A DNA stretch of 64,000 nucleotides from Lithospermum erythrorhizon (lineage: Eukaryota; Streptophyta; Magnoliopsida; Boraginales; Boraginaceae): assembly GCA_019722365.1 (NCBI GenBank), contig JADFUC010000759.1, forward strand, positions 62,001 through 126,000, given 5' to 3'. Both the position numbers and the translations under genes were made by a program. The notes under the pieces were generated by a model that was not told the origin of the DNA, did not search any database, and saw only the letters and a list, made by a program, of their open reading frames with translations. Of the stretch, positions 23,480-34,429 are shown piece by piece; the stretch's first letter is position 1; each line of letters opens with the position of its first letter.

Positions 23480-24660
23480 GTGAGACTTGTGTGAGCCAGG
23501 GGATGTTCTTTTACGCCGTATCGGTAGGCCGCCCGGACTTTGTTCCGCCCAGGTGAAGGTGAAAGAAGATGCCATGCCCGCCGGGTGCGGGGAGACGAGG
23601 AGGTTCTGTGGCGGCTCCCACGCCCCTTCTTTCCAGCTTTCTAAATGCGGGGAAAAGATCGACCCCGGACGAGGCTAGGGTATTCGGCGCCGCAAGCATC
23701 TTTGCCGTCGGCCCAAGAGGATGTCCGAGAAGTAACTATCTCCCGAAGATCCGCGCCGGTTCCTCTCCCTTTAGACACACTGCGGGCTCATGCGGGACTC
23801 ACGTCTTTCCCATTTGAGTCCACCGGTGTCCTCCGACTCTCGCACTCGGCACCAGGTAAGGCGAGTTCCCGACCCTCTGTCTTACCGGGTATTCTCCGGG
23901 GTCTCACAGTCTTCCCCATTCCACGCCCGGCGGGTTGTCAGTGCAGAGGCTCCTCCTGGAAGAAGGTGAAAACCTTCCGAGCCTCTAAACCCACCGTATT
24001 GGAGGCGGGTAAAGGATTTCGATGAAGCCCAGACCGGTAGGAGATCTGACCGCCGTCGCCGCCCGTTTGATAAAAGGTACCTGCGTTCCTCTTTAAACTT
24101 CTTTTCTTCTTTTCAGTAGGCTTTAACCCAGTTTCCTTACTTCCCGTCTGGGTCTCAGAATGCAGAATTTTACTCTTTAGCGGCGAGGTCGAAGGCCTGA
24201 CACACTTCCACGACAAATTGCAAGAGGTCTCTCGAGAGGAATGAAGGCCTTAAAAGCGAGAATGAACAAGCGAAGGCCGACTCGCATCGTCACGGCCAGA
24301 GGCCCGAGAGCGGTGCATCAGATGCGGCGAATACGGCTGGCGAGCTTGATCGTCCCCTTGCTTGGAAGGAGGCGGGGGAGTATCGAAGGAAGCGATAAGG
24401 GCCCAGTATATATGAGATCTCGAAGAAGAGGGGGCGCCAGCGCAAAAGCGAAAAGCGGAAGAGGCCGTACCGCTTCATTATGAGAGGAAGCTTTATTAAA
24501 TCGTAGGTATAGAGGAAATAACTTTGGAGTCGCGCGTGTAGAGGCGGGTTAAGTCGATTACCGATTTCGGGGACTTGAGGAAGCGAGGTGGGGGCAGCGA
24601 CTACTTGCTTATTCATTGCCCAGGACGTACAAGTGACATGATTGTGAAGGCCCATAAAAG
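23480..24660. other. GC-rich block, possible organelle-derived (NUMT) insertion
   Basis: This block is conspicuously richer in G and C than DNA on both sides, lacks low-complexity AT tracts, and has several overlapping open frames on both strands (for example 23645-24025 and 24290-24655), none with a domain I recognise. Texture and composition are like plant mitochondrial intergenic DNA. I cannot identify a mitochondrial gene, so this is only a guess. A high-GC retrotransposon piece is the alternative. Confidence 0.3.
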
Positions 24661-25530
24661 AGAGACTTTATCGAAGAGATGCAGCTTGTGATTGGTTCGC
24701 CTGCTTTGTAACACAGATGCTCATTGACTTGAGATGAGGAAGATGATGAAGAAGCGCCCTGCGATGTGACCCGTGCTTGTAGCTTTTTACATCTTTTCAT
24801 TTGTAACTCTTTTAAGTAGTTTTAGGCCTTTTGTTAATCCCTTTGTACTTTTGTAATCTTTCTACCTTTTTATTAAGGCGATTGTATTGACCTCCCTTAT
24901 TTTTTTCACGTATCATGTACCGTATGAAACCACCTAGTAAAGGTCGGTTTTATGAAGTCCACGTCTTGCCCACCGGCCGTATTGGCGGTTTGCGGCTGAG
25001 GCAGCGGCCTGTGAGGGTGGTGAGACGTCACGGCCGCGGCAATGATTCCCTTGAGGCCTTGAGATGCTAATTCCACTGCTCAATTGCTTTTATTAGCAAT
25101 TGGTGAGATACTGTTTTAAGACCCCGGCCAGTGATCGGAGTTAGAGTAACTACAGTCAGTTATACTTTGGATTTAAAATGTAGGGAACCAAAATTTGTAA
25201 GCGTTTTTCAGCATGTGAATTTAATTAGTGATATGAAAACAAGACTTCCTTTTTATTTCCAGTAATTATCTCGAGGAAAAGTAACCCGTCTTGAAGATGC
25301 GATTCTGAGGTCCTATTCTGATTACATATAATACCGACATATCTTAGAAGCGTGCCAAGTCCAGCGGGGCTACGCTTTCCGTCTAAGTAACCAATTCATA
25401 GGTCTTCGGTGTAATAACGTTAGATTTATACAATTATCCTAATTTCTTAAATATTGATATGCTATTCTCTGCCCTTTAGTCAATACTGCATCCATTCGCC
25501 TGATTGACTGTCTATTGCACTTGTATTCAG
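24661..25530. other. No gene recognised; junction region 5' of the RNA polymerase exons
   Basis: The exon that should precede the polymerase exon at 25531 is not found here. The sequence shows no recognisable coding run. The transition from repeat-like DNA to the polymerase intron is somewhere after about 25100. Confidence 0.45.
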
Positions 25531-28500
25531 GCATTGAACACCCTTGGTGGTACCAAGTGGAGGATTAATACAAAGATCCTTTCTGTTATTGGCAGAATTT
25601 GGGCTAGTGGAGGTGGAGTTGCAGACTTGGTTGAACGTGAAGATGTATGTTTGGGAAACAACATATGGCAATTTTCTATTATACTCTCAGTGTCCCATTT
25701 TCCATTTTAGAAGTGAAATTGATCTTGGTTAGTAGGCGTATGCTGTATTCTTATTCAGATTCCACATATTTGTTCTGCAGCTCCCGTTGCCAGAAGAGCC
25801 TGATATGGAGGATGAGAGTGAAATCAGGAAATGGAAGTGGAAAGTAAAGAACATAAAGAAGGAAAACAGTGAGAGGCATTCTCAACGATGTGATATAGAA
25901 CTCAAACTTGCTGTAACATGCTTCTCAAGTTTTTTGTACTACCATAAGTTTTTGTTTCGTTTTGTAATTGCTTCTCTAATTTCCTTGGGAGGGTAGGTTG
26001 CTCGGAAGATGAAGGATGAGGATGGTTTTTATTACCCACACAATCTTGATTTCCGTGGACGCGCGTATCCAATGCACCCGCACTTGAACCATCTTGGCTC
26101 TGATCTCTGCCGTGGTATCCTAGAATTTGCAGAAGGACGTCCACTTGGAAAGTCAGGGTTAAGATGGCTGAAGATACACTTAGCAAATATATATGCTAGT
26201 GGTGTCGACAAGCTGTCCTATGAAGGTCGAATTGCATTCACCGAAGGCCATCTTGATGACATATTTGATTCAGCTGACATCCCATGGGAGGAGATGGTGG
26301 TTGAAGGCGGAGGATCCTTTTCAATGCTTGGCAACTTGCTTTAATCTCACTGAAGCACTGAGAAGCCCATCTCCGGAAACTACTCTATCTCATATACCCA
26401 TTCACCAGGTACCAGACTTTTTCCAAAGTTGTTCAAAGGTTAATTTTATACTCCCTCCGCTTGACATGCACGATGTCTATGAGGCTGCCCAGCCTAAGTG
26501 AGGGAGGGATAGTGCAGCGGCGCTACGCGATAACGGGGCAAGGGAGGGCACATTCGAGCTCAGCCACGAGTAAAGTCACGTCACTACATCTCTTCTTGGC
26601 AGTAGATCTGGCTTGGTAGGTAGTTTAATGAAAGATTTAATTTATTGAATTATATTCGAGGCCAGGAGAGTATCTTTGTCTCCATCGAACATGAAACGTT
26701 ATCGTTTTTAGTGTCGTCTTTGGCCAGTAATTCTTACATTATTCATTATTCTAATAAATATAAATTTTATATCATTTGATTTGTCTTTAAAAATACTTTC
26801 ATGTTATTATTCTTGTAAAATTTCACAACATAACTAAATAGTAGTTGATGGTCAAATTTTGGCATGGAAACACGAAATCGATTTAATTAAATTTGAGGCA
26901 GTATACACAAGTAAGTCTGATAAGTATGGCTCATTCCTTTAATTTCCAAAGAAGTTGATCCTCGCCAAGTGTAAAATTATTTGTCAATAACTTGAAAAGA
27001 TTAACATGTCTTTTTAGTTCTATATTTTAGAAATCTGGTTCATATCATGCAATGATAGTAAATTTAGCTGCTTTGAGGTTCTACCTCAGTCATATATCTT
27101 TAGCTGTAAGAGTCACGGTTGAACTGATGAACTGAATTCATTCAATACCGTGCATGTTAATGGAAGTAGACTTAACCATTTGACTAGTTTTGTGTTCATT
27201 AATTGTGGCATGTATGTGGTAACTTAGTAGACTTAGCCATTTGAAGTGATATAACATTAAATCTAACATTGTTTTTCACCTCAAGGATGGTTCATGCAAT
27301 GGCTTGCAACATTATGCTGCCTTAGGCAGAGACAAGGTAAACAACCTTTTATAACTGTCTGACTTTTCGAAATTTCTCGTGCACCTATCTTTTCCTCTAC
27401 CTGCAGTATGCAAGTATGACATGCTCTATATTTCCTGTTTCAAACCCAATGCAAGTGACCAAAAATGATTTGGCAATCCAGAGAGCTTCTCCTTACTGCG
27501 TACATCAGTTTTTAATATTATTTTATTTTTTCAATTGATGCATAATTTCAGTGAGAGAGATGTTACATGCATGAATAAGCATGATCAACTGATGTATGCA
27601 GCTATACTGATCTTATGTGCCCTAAAACTAATGTTTATATATGCAGCAATATAATCCACTCACATATACGATGTTGACACATGTCATTATAATTTCATCT
27701 TCCAAGTCTGCCAAATGTGTTTCGTGGATCGTGTTTGATAATCTCATTCTTACCTAAAACAAACAAGTTTGTTTGATTTTTCCAATTTAGCCACTTCGAG
27801 CAAGTATCTTCACTTTTTATGGCAGTTAGGGGCAGTGGCTGTCAATCTTGTTGCAGGAGAAAAGCCTGCCGATGTTTACTCTTGAATCGCTGCAAGGTAA
27901 TAGTTATGTTTGCTTCCTACATGTTGTTCCCCTTTGTTCTTTTCAGATGATGCCATGTGTTTTATTTAATGTGCATTCTAGATTATATCCCTTATTTTCT
28001 CACTTAATTAAGTCCTTGTGAGAAGTGGAAAGGGTAGATTTGTGTTCCCGTGCACCTGCTATGTGCAGGATCCTTATTAAGCCTTCATAATCCATGTGAT
28101 AATGATTTGTCCCTTTTGCTGCAAGAGTTCTTGATATTATGCGGAGAGATGCGGAAAAAGATCCTGCAGATGAGCCAAATGCGTTGACTGCAAAACGCTT
28201 ATTGAGCCAGGTTTGCTGATATCTTCCATGTTTTGTTATGCTTCATATTTCACAGTTAATTGTAGAACTATTCATTTTAAAGTGCTTGTATCTAGGTAGT
28301 TAGTTTACCTGTTATCCAGCTCTCCAGTAGGACTGCCATATCAATATGTCCATTTTCTAAAGCTTATGGTAGAAGATGCATTTACTATTACACATGTATC
28401 AGTACATAATTTTTTCATTCATCATTCTCAGGTGGACAGGAAGTTGGTGAAACAAACAGTAATGACATCAGTATATGGCGTTACTTATATTGGTGCCCGT

Positions 28501-29757
28501 GATCAAATAAAGAGAAGGTTAAAGGAGCGCAGTGCCATTGACGATGAAGCTGAACTCTTCTCTGCAGCTTGTTATACGGCGAAAGTGAGTGATTATATTC
28601 TTTGCTTCCTTTTAACCTTGAGTAGCTTAAATGTAAACTTTAATACTCGATACCAATCAAGTTTATATAAACTGTTTTTGTGGGTGCAAAGCACTACTAC
28701 ATACACCCTCCTACAAAAGGTTTGACTATCTCTTAACTTATGGCAGACCACTTTGACTGCTCTAGGAGAGATGTTTGAAGCAGCAAGAGACATCATGAAT
28801 TGGCTTGGCGAGTGTGCAAAGTGCTGCCTTGCAATGTGGTTCCCATGGCCACCCCCTTCCTACCTTTTGGAGCTCTATATTTATCAAACGCATAGATAGA
28901 TAATTATTTTCTGTATATTGGGAACAATTGTCAATCATTATTCTTTTACCAAGAATGACATGTTCTCCATCCATCCCAGTTGAGTGGGAAATTTTCATTT
29001 TGTTTAAAATGTAATGCATTGGAGTTAGAAGTAATGGATAAAAATAGTATAACTGAGACAGTTTTGGGTATTGAAAAAAAAAAAATCAAACAACCTACTT
29101 AAATGGGGATGGAAATATTGGATAATCTAAGACAATATATATGAAGTTCTAGGTGGGTGCCTGACTGCTCGTTGTCAAGAAAACTTTTCCTCCAAACATC
29201 CTTACAATATTTACTTCTGATGTTCAGGTGATGGTTAAACGACAAAGGACAGCTTTTCCTCCAATGATGATGACTGCTATCGCCTGTAAAGAGGCTGGAT
29301 TGAGTTTTGCAGGTGCTTGCTACTTACCCCCACTTGGTTATATTGTTGCTGGTTTTTATTTAACAACCATCTGTTTTGCAGGAGTGCACGACTCCTACTG
29401 GACACATGCATGTGATGTTGACCAAAATGAACAGGATCTTGAGAGAGAAATTTGTGGAGCTTTATGAGGCTCCTGTATTAGAAAATGTGAGTTTGAACTA
29501 TAATTTTTAAGTTAGGATACGAAAAGAGCTATTTATGTTTAGGTCCTGCCACAAAGCATACGTTCTAGAGATCTTGAATTAAATTACTTCCTGGTGACGT
29601 TTTGCTTGCTTATGATTACTTATGAAGCTTATTGTTACCCTTGTAGTTGTTGGAGAGTTTTCAGCAGTCTTTTCCCAATTTAAAGTTTCCTCCTTTGCCG
29701 GAACGAGGAGACTTTGATCTGAAAGAAGTTGCAGAATCACCGTACTTCTTCAATTAG
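25531..29757 (+). pseudogene. RPOTm-like: Phage-type organellar RNA polymerase (RPOT), C-terminal half, lesioned
   Basis: Single-subunit T7-like RNA polymerase, which transcribes mitochondrial (or plastid) genes. Exons: 25531-25644, 25781-25912, 25997-26408, 27286-27336, 27826-27896, 28126-28210, 28432-28584, 28747-28821, 29228-29312, 29382-29486, 29647-29757 (TAG). Motifs: [30 protein letters not shown], carrying the first catalytic Asp; [14 protein letters not shown], with the catalytic Lys and Tyr; and the C-terminus SPYFFN. Lesions: frameshift near 26285; TGA at 27883-27885, where the family has Gly; an exon after 28821 (VRWTTPLGLP region) eroded; ten residues with the second catalytic Asp deleted at about 29263; an extra A at about 29427. 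No upstream exons (N-terminal half) are present. Closest in memory to Arabidopsis RPOTm (At1g68990). Either a decayed 5'-truncated copy or a real gene damaged by assembly error. Confidence 0.9.
26409..27285 (+). other. Large RPOT intron with a possible MITE remnant
   Basis: A GT-AG intron separates IPIHQ (ends 26408) from DGSCNGLQHY (starts 27286). Near 26447-26508 TACTCCCTCCGCTT and AAGTGAGGGAGGGATA resemble the two ends of a Stowaway-type MITE with little between them. The rest is AT-rich. Confidence 0.5.
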
Positions 29758-30098
29758 ACATTATCACCTCCTCTAGTGATAGCACTCTTTTGCCAGGACC
29801 CCAAGTTATGGCATTTCAGAGTTCCTTTTTGCAGTCTGAGTGGGTAACGCCATGGCAGGCTCAGAGCCTCAGAGTATAAGACAACTCTGGCCAGGAACAG
29901 TCCTTCGCTCCTGGTACCCCCAATCCTTTCGCATGTACATATATAAGGAGACGCCATCGACATTGATGCAATATTATCCTGAGTGGAACTGCTGATAATT
30001 TAACAAGTGAAGCAGTCTAAGATCTCACCAAACGAGCAACAACACTCGAAGTCTGAGGATACGAGCATACGACTGTCCAAGGGTAACCCCGTGCACTG
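29758..30098 (+). other. 3' flank of the RPOT copy, no separate gene
   Basis: The sequence follows the TAG stop and is likely 3' UTR or flank. No ORF with a domain was found. Confidence 0.5.
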
Positions 30099-30103
30099 AC
30101 AAG

Positions 30104-30149
<46 letters not shown>

Positions 30150-30154
30150 CTTGT
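30099..30154. repeat. Perfect 56-bp palindrome with (TA)20 core
   Basis: ACAAGAAC, then 20 copies of TA, then GTTCTTGT: the whole 56-base segment is its own reverse complement. It could extrude as a cruciform or form a long RNA hairpin just 3' of the polymerase copy. Confidence 0.9.
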
Positions 30155-31620
30155 GTTTGGGCCTATTGCAGTGACGATTTCATCAGTTTCTTGATGTTTG
30201 TAAGGTAATTTTATCTAGTTAGATATACATCTTTTGGTAGAATAATAAGGTGGGCAAACCCCAAAATAGGTTCTTGGTAAGTAGTTGAGAAGATGTAGCC
30301 TTTGTGATCATTTTTACCCTTGTCCTCTTTGTAACATTGTATCAAAAGTTGGGAAAAGATCCTCTATCTCCTCTTCGTGTCTCCTTTTATGCCTACCGCT
30401 TTAAAATATTGTACATCATGTATTAAGGATATCATGAGTAGTTAGGATATAACCACTTAATGTATGATATACAAATTCTAAAGTAGGGATGCATGGAAGG
30501 AGACACCGAAAGGAGGTAGAGGATACTTTCCGAAGAAGAAAGTTGTAGGGCACAAATCTCATTTTTGCAAGTCACATACTTGTATTTTTTCTTGTGTGGT
30601 TTATGCATTTATTTTTTGGCTTGATCTTTAACAGATCTAAAGGGAATTTCCCTTTACTCTTGGTACATCAAATTGTGGTTCATTTTTACTTCAATTTGGT
30701 TCTCTCTAATGATATTATTCTTGTACAAATACTACTTCTATTTTTCAAATTTGATCCTTATTGTAAAGATATGAATGTGATATTTCGTCATTATAAGTAA
30801 TATTCTCTAACAAGAAGATTTTTATTTCTATTTTTTCAAATTTGATGCTTGTTGTAAGGATACGAATTCAATAACTCATCATTATAAGTAATATTCTGTG
30901 ACCTCAAGATTAATTGTAGTGGTTTACATCTAAATTTAATTGGAATCATAATTATCATATACTGTAAAATCTATCTTTTGACTTCATTAGACATTATAAT
31001 AAGGCCAATAAATATATTTAAATTCAAAAATTTATAAACCTCGACTTTTTTTTTGAATTTCTTCTCTAAAATTAAAAACGTGACAACCAAACCGGATAAG
31101 ATCGGCACTTGGGATTTTTTTTCCCCGATAGTTAAAGATTATAATATTTAACCCTCCCCTATCTACATTTTACAAATGCAGATTCGAATCCATTTACTCC
31201 TGATCAAGCAATTTTAATCGTAGCACTATCTCGATCATTCGATTTGTTAATATGGGGGTAATATATGGTAAATAAAAACCATTTACCTGGATCAATCCCA
31301 ATTTCCCGGACTCTGAGCCACTTCCACCGTTTCAGCTCAGTTGGGTATGTTCTCTCTCCTGATATGTTATACACCAAAACAAGAAGTCAGTTTCTGGGCT
31401 GAACGACTATTTTCATTTTATTCGTAGTTAGCCAGTAGCTTATATAAATTATACTCATGATAAAAATATTCATTTCAAGATTAAAAATTTCTATTTCAAG
31501 TGTGTGTATATTGATCCTCTCTCTGTATATATATTATATATATTTATTATATATATTAATGTTTAATATATATATATATATATATTTAATAAGTATCTCT
31601 TATATATAATGAATTTCCTG
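30155..31620. other. AT-rich intergenic DNA
   Basis: No gene recognised. There are several TA-rich microsatellites near 31525-31590. The ORF at 30594-30800 is a hydrophobic, low-complexity chance frame. Confidence 0.6.
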
Positions 31621-31629
31621 TTTCTTAGC

Positions 31630-32450
31630 ATATAAAGAATGTGAATATATTGGATATTTCAAGAAAGTATTGATGTCTTTGGTCATAAATTGGTTTTTTT
31701 TTGCTTAATATAATAAAAAGACTCCTACTGATTAAGCATTAGGCCGCATGATTAAAACCCGAGTCTACCAAGAGGTCTCGGGTTATTTGCTCGAGAGTAT
31801 TATTTCATACTTTCTTTGTTGCATTATTTAGGAATTTATATATTCAAGTATTCGTAATAATCATCAAGTAATTTTAATATATATATATATATATATAATA
31901 AAGACTCCAGTTAAAAAAGATTGTCAAATTTTGAATTTTGGTGGTTTACTAACTATAGAGTTTTTTACCAAATCAAGAATGTGAATAATGGGATATATCA
32001 AGAAAGTATTGATCTTTTCGAGTTTCGAGGTGAAACAGTGATCATAAACTATTTTTAATGCTTAATCTAATAAATTCTTTCTCCATTTAAAAAAGATGGT
32101 CGAGTTTTGAATTTTGGTGGTTTACTCAATAGATAGGTTCTTACCAAATTGATGTTTTAGATTTACTAGGTGGAGCTTTAAAAAAATTAGTTTTTGTTCC
32201 TTAATATAATGAAGACTCCACATTTTGAAAAGATCGTCAAGTTTTGAATTTCGATGGTTTATGTAAATATTGAAAATTTTCAAGAAAATTTTGGTTTTTG
32301 AGGTAAACTTTGATCATATATAGTTTTTATTACTTAATCTAATGAATACTCCCTCCATTTAGAAAAGATGTTCAAGTTTTGCATTTTGATTGTATATGTT
32401 ATATAATCGTATTTTACTATTAACATGATAATTGTGATTCAATTGAAAGT
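31630..32450. repeat. Degenerate tandem repeat, unit about 135-175 bp
   Basis: Units share GACTCC..TTAAAAAAGATNGTCAA followed by GTTTTGAATTTTGGTGGTTTA, and GAATGTGAATA..GGATATNTCAAGAAAGTATTGAT. Unit starts lie near 31719 (interrupted by about 170 bases with a TA run), 31903, 32078, 32213 and 32346. Copies diverge by substitution and small indels. The CTCCCTCCATTTAGAAAAGAT form at 32346 looks like the end of a MITE, so the array may derive from tandemised MITE ends. Confidence 0.65.
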
Positions 32451-32892
32451 TATGTGTCAATTAATGTTATCAAGCTTGTTGTTTTGACCATTGTAAAACA
32501 AACTAGGCGACATTTTTGAAATGTAGGTAGTATAAATTTGATACGATTGAATTTGTTATAAAAAATATTTTCCCAATAGTAAATTTTATTTTTTGTAATT
32601 TTTTTTGTAACTCTTCAAAGGTATTGGGCATATTAATGTTAATGTTAGTGTTACTTTTTAAGATTTTTGTTTCTCTTTGGTCCATGATTTTATAATATGA
32701 TCTTTTATAATGTGAAAGGCTTTTGCTTCCTCTGTAGAATTTTTTCATCTTTTGTACTATGTTACTGCCGAAGTACATTAGCGAATGTTTTGTCATCGTC
32801 GGTTGTGTGTTTTGCCTAATATTTTATTGGTTCGAATAACTATTTGTTATCTTTCTTGTTTCTTAGCCTAGAAATCCTAGATTGCTGACTCT
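32451..32892 (+). other. Upstream region of the INO80D-like gene
   Basis: AT-rich, with no ORF of note on the plus strand. It presumably contains the promoter and leader of the gene that starts at 32893. No clear TATA box was singled out. Confidence 0.4.
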
Positions 32893-34075
32893 ATGTCCAT
32901 CCCAAACACAATGACAATGGAGATGCCAGTGGAGAGTTTTTTGGTATCAGGGTCTGAGCACTTGACTCGAACGGATGTTCTGAAGCGAAGAATGCACTTC
33001 GTGAAGAAATTGAAGAAGATTTACTGTGATCATTACTGGTTATTGATGGAAGATGTGAAGAATAAGTTTAGAGAGTACTATTGGGATTACGGGGAAAGCC
33101 CGTTTGTTGAGGAGGAAGTCAATAAACATCTTAATGCTTGTAGAGATGGTGTCGAGGGAGTTGATGCAAATGGTGTGAGTGGACATTGTCCCAGCAGCAA
33201 GTGTGAGGTCCAAGGATGCAAGTCTAAGGCGATGGCTTTAACACCGTATTGTCACATGCACATATTGTGTGACCCCAATCAGAAGCTCTACAAGCCTTGC
33301 AATTATCCCATCAAAAGCTGCCCATCAAGACCTTGAGCTGTTGCTTTTCACAATGTCACCCATGAGTTAAAAAACTAGTTATTAGATTAACGAGCACAAG
33401 TATGCGGGCTCTGTTAACCCTGTTTGTTTGGAAGGAGGTAGAGGGATGCAGCGAAAAAGCATGTGTTAATTCATAGATATATTTTACTCATTGAAATTGT
33501 ATTCATCCATAGATATATGTTTGCATCACTGATATGTTTTTTCCTTTTTTGTCTTTTTAAACCTAAACAAATACTACTAGATATGGTTTTGCTGAAGCGC
33601 TGAACTCATAGCAAATTATCATGCATCAGAATTTTATTATTAGGCACGAGTAACCGAGTAAGGAACATGATAGAGGCGGTAGTCCAACTTTCGAGCTATA
33701 GTTCACATCGTTTTCAGAATTGCATAGCTTCTAAGTTAATGTATTTTATGTTCTAATTTAACTTCATTTTGAGATATGTATAGCTTCTGACTTAGTTTTT
33801 GGAATTCCAGCTGCCCATCAGGACCTATACGTTGTAGAAAGCCGATCCTGAGGTCGAGTGTTCCTTCTTATTGCACCCATCACCTCAATATGGCCGAAAA
33901 GCATGTCACGAGGGCTTTGAAGAAGGCCGGGGTGAATGTAACATCTGCAAGTAAGTTTGCTCCAAAATTTCATGAGGTAATCGCGCAATACGTCAGAGTA
34001 ATCAAGAACAAGAGAAGAGCTGCACTGAAGGCTAAAATGGAGAAGGCTGACGAAAAAGATGATATCGGTATCTAG
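32893..34075 (+). CDS. INO80 complex subunit D-like / KANL2-type zinc-finger protein, interrupted
   Basis: A plant homologue of INO80 subunit D and KANSL2, nuclear proteins linked to chromatin remodelling or acetylation complexes. Part 1 (32893-33324) has a basic N-terminal helix region (KKLKKIYCDHYWLLMEDVKN, FREYYWDYGESPFVEEE) and the Cys/His cluster CEVQGCKSKAMALTPYCHMH. Part 2 (33811-34075, ends TAG) continues GPIRCRKPILRSSVPSYC, then KHVTRALKKAGVNVTSASKF, and ends KADEKDDIGI. Together they match the family in order with nothing missing at the junction. Between them lies a 475-base insert flanked by an 18-base duplication. Part 1 alone ends at a TGA (33334-33336), giving 147 residues. No standard splice donor was found that restores the frame, so the gene may be truncated in vivo. 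Confidence 0.8.
33334..33808. mobile_element. 475-bp insertion in the INO80D-like coding sequence
   Basis: It is flanked by AGCTGCCCATCAAGACCT (33316-33333) and AGCTGCCCATCAGGACCT (33809-33826), which differ at one base. The insert is AT-rich, non-coding and contains no LTR-like TG..CA ends. A long duplication of this kind is typical of target-primed (LINE/SINE-like) insertion, but no poly-A tail adjoins the right copy. The right boundary TTCCAG|CTG also reads as an intron acceptor, so an intron with a broken donor is the alternative. Confidence 0.5.
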
Positions 34076-34429
34076 CAAATGTTTAACTGAATAACTTCTG
34101 AAAGTGTTGATGTATTTTTTGGATGAAACCATCCTTTCTTAATGCTTACTTTAGTTTTCGCCTCTTTCTTTCTGCTCTTTTATTACACTCCAACTCATGT
34201 ATTGTTGTCTCTGAAACTTACTGTAAGTATGTTACTCTGCCTGGCTGCCGATTTCGCTTATGACATATCTAGAGCATTCTTAAGAGATTATGGAGGCTCA
34301 ACACACTTCTTGAGTTGTATGATCAAATGCTTCGATTACAGATAAGAGATGGCAAAACACTCTAGGGACTTCACAATTTCCTTTAGCTCTTCATTATTCG
34401 TAATATTCTAGAGAGGAGATTTCGAGTGG
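34076..34429 (+). other. 3' flank of the INO80D-like gene
   Basis: Probable 3' UTR and flank, AT-rich. No other gene was recognised before the copia fragment. Confidence 0.5.

Noticed and set aside
23569..24655. Several open frames in the GC-rich block considered as genes
   Set aside because: They overlap on both strands, lack domains and follow from high GC content.
26193..26501. Separate small gene in frame 3
   Set aside because: Its second half ([15 protein letters not shown]) is the RNA polymerase exon after a frameshift, not a distinct gene.
30594..30800. Hydrophobic 68-aa ORF resembling a membrane peptide
   Set aside because: T-rich intergenic DNA routinely yields such frames, and there is no conserved motif.
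31756..31784. AACCCGAG/CTCGGGTT hairpin considered as a tRNA arm or terminator
   Set aside because: No cloverleaf or A/B boxes around it. An 8-bp stem alone is weak, and plant nuclear genes do not use such terminators.
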